Positions 30,889-38,801 of a stretch of 64,000 bases of DNA are shown one piece after another. The stretch comes from Pseudomonas mosselii (GTDB lineage: Bacteria; Pseudomonadota; Gammaproteobacteria; Pseudomonadales; Pseudomonadaceae). Below the pieces are notes generated by a model. It ran no database searches and was not told the origin of the DNA. It was given only the letters and a program-made list of their open reading frames with translations. The DNA lies in the NCBI RefSeq assembly GCF_019823065.1, contig NZ_CP081966.1:6045501-6109500 (forward strand). Direction: 5' to 3'. A program made the translations under genes and the position numbers. Within the stretch, counting starts at the first letter, position 1. Each line of letters opens with the position of its first letter.

Positions 30889-32799
30889 TCAGCTGGCCGC
30901 TGTCCGGCGCTTCTCGGCCAGCCGGCTGCGCCCGTAGAGGAACACGATTGCCAGCAACGCCACGACCTGCGCGCCCAGCGAATAGGCATCGGCATGAATC
31001 CCCAGCCAGTCGAACTCGAAGAACGCCACCGGCCGCGTTCCCAACACCCCGGCTTCCTGCAGGGCCTTGACGCCATGCCCGGCGAACACCACCGACAGCG
31101 CGCACAACAGCGCCGCGTTGATGCTGAAGAACAACGACAGCGGCAGCTTGGCCGAGCCGCGCAGGATCACCCAGGCCAGGCCCACCAGCAGCACCAACGC
31201 CGTGGCGCCACCGGCCAGCACCGCCTGATGGCCAGCCGGGCCGGCCTGCAGCCACAGGGTCTCGTAGAACAGGATCACCTCGAACAGCTCGCGGTACACC
31301 GAGAAGAACGCCAGCAAGGCAAAGCCGAAGCGCCCGCCGCCAGTGACCAGGCTGCGCTTGATGTAGTCCTGCCAGGCGGCGGCGTGACGTCGATCGTGCA
31401 TCCACACGCCGAGCCACAGCACCATCACCGCGGCGAACAGCGCCGTACAACCTTCGAGCAGTTCCCGCTGCGCACCGCCGACGTCGATCACATAGGCCGC
31501 CAGGGCCCAGGTGGCGAAGCCGGCGACCAGCGCCAGGCCCCAGCCGATATTGACGCTGCGCACCCCCGACTGCTGACCGGTATTGCGCAGGAAGGCCAGG
31601 ATCGCCGCCAGCACCAGGATCGCCTCCAGGCCCTCGCGCAGCAGGATCAGCAGGCCGGAGACGTAGCTCAACGACCAGCTCAGGCCATCGCTGCCCAGCA
31701 GCTTGGAGGCCTGCTCCAGCCTGGCCTTGGCCTCGGCCAGACGCTGTTCGGCCTGGGCCACCGGCAGGCCGTCCTGCAACGACTGACGGTAGGCCATCAG
31801 TGACTTTTCCGTGTCCTTGCGGGCCTGGGCGTCGATGTTGTCGAGCGAGCTTTCCACCAGCTCGAAGCCTTCCAGGTAGGCCGCCACCGACAAATCGTAG
31901 GCTTGATCGTGGTCGCCGGCGCGGTAGGCCGCCAGGCTCTTGTCCAGGGTACTGGAGGTGTATTCGAGCAACTGCGCCGGGCCGCGCTTGACCTGCGGCG
32001 GCTGCGCGCGCTGGGCGCGGAACGCGGCCACGGCATCCGCGCCTTCGCTGGCGGCGACTTCGGCCGGAGTCTGCCGGGCCAGGTCGGCGATGTTCCAGGT
32101 CTTGTCGCCCTTGGCCGCCTGCGGGTCGGCGGTGAAGCTGGCGATGTAGGCCGCCACGTCCCAGCGCTGGCGCTCGTCGAGTTGTTCGGCGAACGACGGC
32201 ATCTCGGTGCCTTCAATGCCCAGCCCGAGTGTGTTGTACAGGTCGAACAGGCTCAACTGGTCAAGGCGCCTGGTATCGCGCAGGTCGGCCGGCGCAGGCT
32301 CCAGGCCGATGCCGGCCGGGCCGTCGCCCAGGCCGGTGTCACCGTGGCAGATCGCGCAGTTCTGCGCATACAGCGCCGCGCCGCGGGCTGGGTCCGGGGT
32401 GATCACCGGGGCCTGGCTGACCTCGTAAGCCACTGCCAGACGCGCCCCCAGTTGGCGGGCCTGGCGGGCAACAGCGGCGCCGTCCTGACGCTGGTCGATG
32501 GCCTCGCGCAGGCTCTGCACACCCTGCTCGAGGGCACCGTGCTCGGCATGCGCGGGCAGGCCCTTGACCAGCTCGGCCAGCACGCCGCTGAACTCCTGCT
32601 GCTCGCGGTATTCCCCGTCGTCCACCACCTTGCCGTCGCGTACGGTCGGCGGGTAGTCGGCACCGATGTAATCCAGCAGGTGCAGCGCCTTGGTCGCCTC
32701 GGCGGTTGCTTCGGCCAGCGTCGGGGTGCTGCACAGGGCCAGCACCGGGCCAAACAGCAGGGCAGGCAGCCAGGCAAGCAGACGGGAACGGGAAGTCAT
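30889..32799 (-). CDS. Cytochrome c-FTR1 iron permease fusion
   Basis: Inner membrane iron importer of 636 aa from the ATG at 32799; the frame opens at 32832 but the signal peptide fits the later start. A periplasmic N-terminal part carries a class I cytochrome c domain with heme motif CAICH (Cys148, Cys151, His152) and axial Met in GTEMPSF. After a linker, the C-terminal FTR1 domain has two REXXE iron motifs, REGLE and RELFE, in membrane spans. The heme domain may oxidise Fe(II) before transport. No other efe-type gene is adjacent. Confidence 0.9.
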   Translation of the reverse strand: MTSRSRLLAWLPALLFGPVLALCSTPTLAEATAEATKALHLLDYIGADYPPTVRDGKVVDDGEYREQQEFSGVLAELVKGLPAHAEHGALEQGVQSLREAIDQRQDGAAVARQARQLGARLAVAYEVSQAPVITPDPARGAALYAQNCAICHGDTGLGDGPAGIGLEPAPADLRDTRRLDQLSLFDLYNTLGLGIEGTEMPSFAEQLDERQRWDVAAYIASFTADPQAAKGDKTWNIADLARQTPAEVAASEGADAVAAFRAQRAQPPQVKRGPAQLLEYTSSTLDKSLAAYRAGDHDQAYDLSVAAYLEGFELVESSLDNIDAQARKDTEKSLMAYRQSLQDGLPVAQAEQRLAEAKARLEQASKLLGSDGLSWSLSYVSGLLILLREGLEAILVLAAILAFLRNTGQQSGVRSVNIGWGLALVAGFATWALAAYVIDVGGAQRELLEGCTALFAAVMVLWLGVWMHDRRHAAAWQDYIKRSLVTGGGRFGFALLAFFSVYRELFEVILFYETLWLQAGPAGHQAVLAGGATALVLLVGLAWVILRGSAKLPLSLFFSINAALLCALSVVFAGHGVKALQEAGVLGTRPVAFFEFDWLGIHADAYSLGAQVVALLAIVFLYGRSRLAEKRRTAAS

Positions 32800-33122
32800 G
32801 GCCAATCTCGACGGAAATACGAAAGAGAACATTGTTCACTTCCACTCTCCCCTGCTCAAGGCTCATGGGCAGATTTCATGAAAAATCTTGAGACAAATTG
32901 ACGGAATGCACCGACCGGGAATGCATTTTTCCAACTGATGGCATCGCGCCAAAAATGCGAAGCAATTCGCCATCACCGTACTACTACTTTGGGTATAATC
33001 CCGCGCCGCCGTAATAGCCATTAGCAATCAAGGCGCCTCCATCGAGAGGTTCTGGCGATAAAACAGAGGGATCTGCCGCCCCCGCCCACGCGGCCAACCG
33101 TTTCAGGGAAAGAAGAAGTCCG
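32800..33122. other. Divergent intergenic region, FTR1 gene / lipoprotein operon
   Basis: No gene in these 323 bp. Two palindromes sit near the iron permease gene: GAACATTGTTC at 32827-32837 and TTTCATGAAA at 32874-32883. Neither matches a Fur box well. The rightward operon probably starts from the TATAAT at 32994-32999. Confidence 0.55.
32994..32999 (+). promoter_or_regulatory. -10 hexamer of the lipoprotein operon
   Basis: A consensus TATAAT in the context GGGTATAATCCCGCG lies about 124 bp upstream of the first lipoprotein gene. No good -35 hexamer is seen at 17 bp, so the promoter may be weak or activator-dependent. Confidence 0.45.
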
Positions 33123-34514
33123 ATGGTATCCCGCGCCCTCACCCTGGCGACCCTGGTCGCCGCCGTGCAGCTCACCGGCTGCTCGGTGTTCCGCAGCTAC
33201 GACAGCGAACTGCAGGAGACCAACAAGCAGTTGGCCGCCGGCAACGTCGACGCCGCCCTCGCCCTGCTCGAGAGCAACAACAAGGGCGAGCAGAAAGACC
33301 TGCTCTACTACTTCGAAAAAGGCGAGCTGCTGCGCTCCAAGGGTGACCTCAAGGGCAGCCAGGACGCCTGGCGCTCGGCCGACAGCGTGGTGTTCCAATG
33401 GGAAGAGTCGGTCAAGCTCGACACCGACAAGTACCTGAGCCAGTTCGGCAGCTACCTGGTCAACGACAAGGTTCGCCGCTACGAAGGCTATGACTACGAA
33501 AAAGTCATGCTGACCACGCAGATGGCCCTGAACCTGCTGGCACAGAACGATTTCGACGGTGCCCGCACCGAGATCAAGAAGACCCACGAGCGTGAGGCGA
33601 TCATCGCCGAGCTGCGCGACAAGGAATACCTCAAGCGCGAGGAAGAGGCCGAGAAGGAAGGCATCAAGACCGAGTACAAGGACCTGCAGGGTTACCCGGT
33701 CGCCAGCCTCGACGCCCCAGAGGTGGTCGGCCTGAAGAACAGCTACCAGAGCGCCTTCAGCCATTACCTGTCCGGCTATGTCTACGAGGCCCTCGGCGAG
33801 AAGGGCCTGGCCGCGCCGGGCTACCGCAAGGCCGCCGAGCTGCGCCCGAACACGCCGCTGCTCGACCAGGCGCTGCTCGACCTGGACAAGAACAGCGCCA
33901 AGGCCGGCGAAAGCGATGTGCTGATCGTGGTGCAGACCGGCCTGGCCCCGGCCCGTGACTCGATCCGCATTCCCCTGCCGCTGCCGATCCAGGACAACCT
34001 GGTGATCACCCCGCTGTCCTTCCCGATCATCAAGGAAGACACCTCGACCGCGCACCTGGGCGAGATCCAGCTCAACGACAAGGCCCTGGCCCTGACCGCG
34101 CTCAACAGCACCACGGCCATGTCGCGCCGCGCCCTGCGCGACGACATGCCGGGCATCATCCTGCGCACCAGCGTGCGCGCCATCAGCCGCGGCGTGGCGC
34201 AGAAGAACCTGAACAAGACCAACCCGATGGCCGGGCTGGTGGTGGGCATCGCCTCCACCGTGCTGGAAGGCGCCGATACCCGCACCTGGCGCACCCTGCC
34301 CGACGAAACCCAGGTGGCCCGCGTACGCCTCAAGCCAGGCGAACACCACCTGAGCCTGCCGTCGAGCCTCGGCGAAACCCAGGTCACCGTGAAGGTCGAT
34401 CGCCCCTACCAGGTGGTCACCCTGCGCGTGGTCGGCAATCGCGTATTCGCTGGCGGCCCGGCCGTCGTCGTCGCACCGCAGGCCGCAGCCACCGCTGTCG
34501 CCAGCCTCAAGTAA
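33123..34514 (+). CDS. Lipoprotein with tetratricopeptide-like repeats (COG3014-like)
   Basis: Predicted outer membrane lipoprotein, 463 aa, with lipobox LTGC (Cys20). Residues 30-240 are helical and repeat-like (AGNVDAALALLESNNKGEQK, LSGYVYEALGEKGLAAPGYR), resembling TPR. The C-terminal half is predicted beta-rich. It heads a rightward operon of four envelope proteins. The family is conserved in gammaproteobacteria but has no known role that I can name. Confidence 0.82.
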   Translation: MVSRALTLATLVAAVQLTGCSVFRSYDSELQETNKQLAAGNVDAALALLESNNKGEQKDLLYYFEKGELLRSKGDLKGSQDAWRSADSVVFQWEESVKLDTDKYLSQFGSYLVNDKVRRYEGYDYEKVMLTTQMALNLLAQNDFDGARTEIKKTHEREAIIAELRDKEYLKREEEAEKEGIKTEYKDLQGYPVASLDAPEVVGLKNSYQSAFSHYLSGYVYEALGEKGLAAPGYRKAAELRPNTPLLDQALLDLDKNSAKAGESDVLIVVQTGLAPARDSIRIPLPLPIQDNLVITPLSFPIIKEDTSTAHLGEIQLNDKALALTALNSTTAMSRRALRDDMPGIILRTSVRAISRGVAQKNLNKTNPMAGLVVGIASTVLEGADTRTWRTLPDETQVARVRLKPGEHHLSLPSSLGETQVTVKVDRPYQVVTLRVVGNRVFAGGPAVVVAPQAAATAVASLK

Positions 34515-34528
34515 CCCAAGGATCGAAC

Positions 34529-34897
34529 ATGCGCAGAACATGCCTCGCACTGGCCGCCGTCGCCCTCCTGGCCGGCTGCGCCACCCCGCCCCCAGCCCCT
34601 GGCAGCGCCGCCAGCAAGGTGGTGACCATGGGCCAGCTGGATGACATCGAAGTCGGCCAGATGCGCGTCGCCCGCGAGAACGGCTACCTCACCGTCAACG
34701 TGGCGCTGACCAACACCAGCCGCAGCAACCAGACACTCTTCTACCGCTTCGCCTGGCTGGGCAGCGACGGTTTCCCGGTGGCCGACGAGGAGAGCTGGAA
34801 AGCCCTGCCGTTGTACGGCAAGCAGGCCAAGTTCCTGCCCGCCATCGCCCCGAGCCCCGCTGCCCGCGACTTCCGCCTCGAAGTCCACACCCGGTAA
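34529..34897 (+). CDS. YcfL-like lipoprotein
   Basis: Small lipoprotein of 122 aa with lipobox LAGC (Cys17) followed by a Pro-rich spacer. The remaining 100 residues form a beta-sandwich-like domain (LTVNVALTNTSRSNQTLFYR, FAWLGSDGFPV) typical of DUF1425/YcfL. It lies 14 bp after the preceding gene. In enterobacteria ycfL is next to lpoB, as here. Confidence 0.82.
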   Translation: MRRTCLALAAVALLAGCATPPPAPGSAASKVVTMGQLDDIEVGQMRVARENGYLTVNVALTNTSRSNQTLFYRFAWLGSDGFPVADEESWKALPLYGKQAKFLPAIAPSPAARDFRLEVHTR

Positions 34898-34918
34898 TCC
34901 CTTTCAGGAGCACGTTCC

Positions 34919-35506
34919 ATGTTTGCACGCCTTTCCCTCGCCGCCATCGCCATTGCCCTGGTCAGCGGTTGCAGCACCCCGTCGCCGGTACTCGGCGGCA
35001 AGAACATCAGCTACGGCGACAGCAAGGCCGTCGAGCTGGTGACCAACGAGTTCGGCTCCACCGACCTGCAGATGATCGCCGAGAGCATGACCCGGTCCCT
35101 GGCCCAGTCCGGCGTGCTGCACGGCCGCCCGGTGGTGCAGGTGTACGACGTCAAGAACAAGACCAGCGAGTACATCGATACCCGCGAGATCACCACCTCC
35201 ATCAAGACCCAGCTGATGAAGTCCGGCGCCGCCCGCTTCGCCAGCGACAACACCGACATGCAGAGCCAGGTCGACCAGCTCAAGCTGCAGAACCAGAGCG
35301 GTCTGTACAAGAAGAAGACCGTGGCCAAGACCGGCAACATGATCGCCGCCAAGTACCGTCTGGAAGGCTCGATCAGCTCGATCGTCAAGCGCAGCAGCGA
35401 CTACAAGGACGTGTTCTACAAGTTCAGCCTGCAGCTGATCGACGTGGAAAGCGGCCTGGCCGAGTGGATGGACGAAAAAGAAATCCGCAAGACCACGGAG
35501 CGCTGA
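34919..35506 (+). CDS. lpoB: LpoB-like penicillin-binding protein activator
   Basis: Lipoprotein of 195 aa with lipobox VSGC (Cys18). The globular domain matches the LpoB family (SKAVELVTNEFGSTDLQMIA, then KNKTSEYIDTREITTSIKTQ). In E. coli LpoB activates PBP1b. Pseudomonas aeruginosa uses the unrelated LpoP for that task, so this homologue may do something else. It is 21 bp after the YcfL-like gene and 3 bp before the next gene. Confidence 0.82.
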   Translation: MFARLSLAAIAIALVSGCSTPSPVLGGKNISYGDSKAVELVTNEFGSTDLQMIAESMTRSLAQSGVLHGRPVVQVYDVKNKTSEYIDTREITTSIKTQLMKSGAARFASDNTDMQSQVDQLKLQNQSGLYKKKTVAKTGNMIAAKYRLEGSISSIVKRSSDYKDVFYKFSLQLIDVESGLAEWMDEKEIRKTTER

Positions 35507-35509
35507 TCG

Positions 35510-36253
35510 ATGCGTGCATGGATGGCAATCATCGGCCTGGCCTGCGCCTTCGGCGCGCAGGCGGCCCCCAAGGTGGCGGTGACCGACCTGGCCTACCAGG
35601 CGCAGGTGGAGGAATACATCCACACCATCAACGCCCAGAGCAGCGGCCAGGCCGGCATGTATCACGCCAGCGGCCAGTCGAGCTACAGCGAGTACGAGAG
35701 CCTTAACAGCTACATCGAGCAGACCGAGCTGCGCAAGTTCGGTGGCGACATCAAGGGTGAGATCCTCAAGACCGGCATGTTCCAGCTGGTCCAGGGCCGT
35801 CCTTATACCGCCGACTCGAAGGAAGACGTCTACGACGTGATCCGCCGCATCAAGAATGGCGCGTTCAAGGGTGCCGACTACGTGCTGTTCGGCACCCTGT
35901 CGGACATCGACTTCCAGCAGGACATCAACTCGCTGGACCACACCGACAGCTATTCGGCGGTACTGGGCCTGACGGTGGTCGCCGACTTCAGCCTGATCAA
36001 CACCCGCACCTACGAGATCACCTCGGCGTTCACCGCCATGGGTGAGGGGCAGGACACCAAGCTGGTGAAGGGCCAGGACCGCCGCGTGACGCTGAACCGT
36101 CCGCGGGTGGTGCGTGATGTGTCGAAGGCGCTGGGCGAGGATGTGGCGCAGCAGCTGGCCGAGCAGTTGGGCGGTTCGGTGCCTGGGCAGACGAAGCAGC
36201 CGCGTGGGCGGGACAACCTGCCGCCGGATGAGCCGGCGCGGGTGCTGAACTAA
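35510..36253 (+). CDS. Exported CsgG/LpoB-like protein of unknown function
   Basis: Exported protein of 247 aa with a signal peptide (MRAWMAIIGLACAFGAQA) but no convincing lipobox. The domain (PKVAVTDLAYQAQVEEYIHT, GADYVLFGTLSDIDFQQDIN) resembles the CsgG/TolB-N-like fold also seen in LpoB. It closes the operon. I do not recognise a characterised homologue; an envelope role beside the three lipoproteins is inferred. Confidence 0.75.
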   Translation: MRAWMAIIGLACAFGAQAAPKVAVTDLAYQAQVEEYIHTINAQSSGQAGMYHASGQSSYSEYESLNSYIEQTELRKFGGDIKGEILKTGMFQLVQGRPYTADSKEDVYDVIRRIKNGAFKGADYVLFGTLSDIDFQQDINSLDHTDSYSAVLGLTVVADFSLINTRTYEITSAFTAMGEGQDTKLVKGQDRRVTLNRPRVVRDVSKALGEDVAQQLAEQLGGSVPGQTKQPRGRDNLPPDEPARVLN

Positions 36254-36267
36254 CCCACACAATCCCT

Positions 36268-36288
36268 GGAGCGGCCTTGTGCCGCTCC
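36268..36288. terminator. Shared hairpin between convergent operons
   Basis: Stem GGAGCGGC/GCCGCTCC with loop CTTGT, REP-related, between the end of the lipoprotein operon and the end of the efflux operon. It has no clear T tract, so termination in either direction is only likely. Confidence 0.5.
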
Positions 36289-36301
36289 TACAGGTGAATC
36301 A

Positions 36302-37720
36302 TCAAGGCCTGGCACTGTCCTTCCAGCCGCCACCCAAGGCCAGAAACACCCCTATCTGCCCCATCGCCACCTGGCTGTTGGCCGCCGCCAGCTGCGCCCT
36401 TACGTCTGTATAGGTCCGCGTCGCCTGCAGGTCCGCCAGGAACGACTCACGCCCCACCTGGTAACGCAGATGCGTCTGGTCCGCCGACTCCTTGGCCGAA
36501 CGCTCTGCCTCGGCCAGGGCATCGCGCCGATCCAGCAGCGCGCTGTACTGCGCCAGGCGGGTCTGGGTTTCGCGAATGGCGTTGAGCACCACCCCGTCGA
36601 AATGCGCCAATGCCGCCTGGGTCGAGGCTTCGGCCATGCGAATGCGCGCGCGGGTGCCGTTGGTGGGGATGTTCCAGCTTATCTGCGGACCGAAGCCCCA
36701 ACGGTTGGTGGCCGGCTCGCCGAGGTTCTCGAGGATGCCGATGGTGCCCACCTGGGCGCCGATGCTGATATCCGGGTACAGCGCGCCGGTGGCCACGCCG
36801 ATGCTGGCGGTGGCCGCCGCCAGCTGGCGCTCGGCCTGACGCACGTCCGGGCGGCGCTTGAGCAGGGCCGCGCCGTCACCGACCGGCACCAGCTGCGACA
36901 GGTGGGGCAGTTCGGCGCAATCGGCGGTGCCGGCGGGCAGCTGCTCGACCGGCTTGGCCAGTAACGCAGCAAGGGTGTAGAGGCCCGCCTCACGCTCGGC
37001 CTTGAAGCGTGGCAGTTCGGCGCGCAGGGACTTGAACTGGGTCTGCGAACGGGTGACCTGGGTCTCGTCGCCACGCCCGGCGTCGCGCAGGCGCTGGGTC
37101 AGTTGCACGCTCTGCTGCTGCAGGTCCAGCGACTCTCGGGCGATGTGGTATTCCTCGTTGGCCGAGCACACCTGGGTATAGGCCTTGACCACATCGGCCA
37201 CCAGGGTGATGCGCGCGGTGTCGGCGGCAGCCTGCACCGCGTCGGCGTTGGCCTTGGCGGCCTCGGTGCCGCGCTTGAAGGTACCCCACAGGTCGAACTG
37301 GTAGCTGGCGCTGATGATCGCTTCGCCGATATTGGCCACCGGCACTTTCTCCGGCAGCAGGAACGCTTCGCCGGACTCCTGCAGGCGCTGGGCGCCCAGC
37401 TTGACTCCACCGTTGAAGCCCCCCTGGGACTCGGCCACCTCCACCTGGGCGCGGGCCTTGGCGATGTTGGCGGCGGCCACGCGCAGTTCGGTGTTGGCGC
37501 TCAGGGCTTGGCGCACCAGCTCGTTGAGCCGTTGATCCTGGTACAACTGCCACCAGTCCTCGGGCACCGGCGCCGAGACCACGCTGTCGGCGTCCTGGCG
37601 CAGCGGGCCATTGAGGTCGTCGCGCTGCACGGCGGCGTCCTTGGGCAGCTCGTAGTCAGGGCCGACCATCATGCAGGCCCCCAGGGACAGGCACAGCCCG
37701 GCCAGGATCAGCTGTTTCAT
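36302..37720 (-). CDS. Outer membrane efflux lipoprotein (OprM/NodT family)
   Basis: TolC-like outer membrane channel, 472 aa, with lipobox LGAC (Cys16) and two outer membrane factor repeats (VRQALSANTELRVAAANIAK and the later QAERQLAAATASIGVATGAL). It is the last gene of a leftward five-gene efflux operon and overlaps the adaptor gene by 4 bp. With the FUSC permease and adaptor it would span the whole envelope. Confidence 0.92.
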   Translation of the reverse strand: MKQLILAGLCLSLGACMMVGPDYELPKDAAVQRDDLNGPLRQDADSVVSAPVPEDWWQLYQDQRLNELVRQALSANTELRVAAANIAKARAQVEVAESQGGFNGGVKLGAQRLQESGEAFLLPEKVPVANIGEAIISASYQFDLWGTFKRGTEAAKANADAVQAAADTARITLVADVVKAYTQVCSANEEYHIARESLDLQQQSVQLTQRLRDAGRGDETQVTRSQTQFKSLRAELPRFKAEREAGLYTLAALLAKPVEQLPAGTADCAELPHLSQLVPVGDGAALLKRRPDVRQAERQLAAATASIGVATGALYPDISIGAQVGTIGILENLGEPATNRWGFGPQISWNIPTNGTRARIRMAEASTQAALAHFDGVVLNAIRETQTRLAQYSALLDRRDALAEAERSAKESADQTHLRYQVGRESFLADLQATRTYTDVRAQLAAANSQVAMGQIGVFLALGGGWKDSARP

Positions 37721-38592
37721 GGATGCTGGCCCTCGATGATCGACACCGTGGCGGTGCGTCCGGCGATCATGCGGAAGTCTTCCGGCACTTCATCGAAGGC
37801 GATGCGCACCGGAATCCGCTGGGCCAGGCGCACCCAGCTGAACGCCGGGTTGACGTTGGGCAGCAGGTTGGCACCGCTGCTGCGGTCGCGGTCTTCGATG
37901 CCGGCGGCCAGGCTCTGTACCCGGCCACGCAGTCGGGTGTTGTCGCCCATCACGCGGATCTCCACGGCATCGCCGATATGGATACCGCCCAGCTTGGTCT
38001 CTTCGAAGTAACCATCGACATGGTACGAGGCGCTGTCGACCACCGACAGCACCGGACGCCCGGCGCTGACGAACTCGTGGGCACGCGGGGCGCGGTCGTT
38101 GAGGTAACCGTCCACCGGGCTGCGCACCACCGAGCGGTCGAGGTTGAGCTGGGCCACATCCACCTGCACCTGGGCCTCGTTCACCGCCGAGCGGGCGCGG
38201 GCCTCGCGGGACTGGCTCTCTTCAAGCTGCTCGGCCGCCACCAGGTTGCCCAGCTTGCGGTTGCGCTGCGCCTCGCGGGAGGCCTGGGCCAGGGTTTCCT
38301 GGCGCTCGGCCAGGGTCGCCTTGGCCTGGCGCAGGGCCAGGGTGAAGCGGTCCTGGTCGATGGTGAACAGCACGTCACCGCGCTTGATGGTCTGGTTGTC
38401 ACGCACCTCGACCTTCTGGATCAGCCCGGACACATCCGGGGCGATCTGGATCACGTCGGCACGGATATGCCCATCTCGGGTCCAGGGGGCGAACATGTAG
38501 TACACCACCATCTGCCACACGAGCACGGCGGCGAAGGTCACTACCAGCAAGGTCAGGACCACGCGGCCCAGGGTCAGCAAAGGTTTTTTCAT
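37717..38592 (-). CDS. HlyD/AaeA-like periplasmic adaptor protein
   Basis: Membrane fusion protein of 291 aa from the ATG at 38592, which overlaps the DUF1656 stop as ATGA; the frame opens a little further upstream at 38613. One N-terminal membrane span, then a lipoyl half (TRDGHIRADVIQIAPDVSGL), a coiled coil (about residues 95-145) and a beta-barrel. It resembles AaeA/EmrA adaptors. Confidence 0.92.
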   Translation of the reverse strand: MKKPLLTLGRVVLTLLVVTFAAVLVWQMVVYYMFAPWTRDGHIRADVIQIAPDVSGLIQKVEVRDNQTIKRGDVLFTIDQDRFTLALRQAKATLAERQETLAQASREAQRNRKLGNLVAAEQLEESQSREARARSAVNEAQVQVDVAQLNLDRSVVRSPVDGYLNDRAPRAHEFVSAGRPVLSVVDSASYHVDGYFEETKLGGIHIGDAVEIRVMGDNTRLRGRVQSLAAGIEDRDRSSGANLLPNVNPAFSWVRLAQRIPVRIAFDEVPEDFRMIAGRTATVSIIEGQHP

Positions 38593-38801
38593 GGCAGCAT
38601 CAGGCTTCGGCAAAAGTGGTCCACCGCGCCAAGCAGCACGGCATAGAGGGCAACGTTGAACAGCGCCCGGTGCCAGACCAGGCGGTAGAAATGCAGGCGC
38701 ACCAGCACCGCGTGCACCCCGAGGAACAGCAGGTAGGTGCCAAACATCATCACCAGCAGCGTGGGCAGGAACACCCCGCTGATATCCAGTTCACCGATCA
38801 C
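38589..38801 (-). CDS. DUF1656 small membrane protein (AaeX-like)
   Basis: A 70-aa protein starting with GTG at 38801, where GTGA overlaps the FUSC stop. It starts VIGELDISGVFLPTLLVMMF and has two hydrophobic segments, as in AaeX/YtcA proteins that accompany FUSC pumps. It is easily missed because it lies within a long unrelated frame. The role is unknown but the coupling on both sides shows it is translated. Confidence 0.85.
   Translation of the reverse strand: MIGELDISGVFLPTLLVMMFGTYLLFLGVHAVLVRLHFYRLVWHRALFNVALYAVLLGAVDHFCRSLMLP

Noticed and set aside
33021..34550. A 509-aa minus-strand frame opposite the first lipoprotein gene
   Set aside because: The plus strand has a lipobox, a plausible promoter and operon spacing; the minus-strand frame has none of these.
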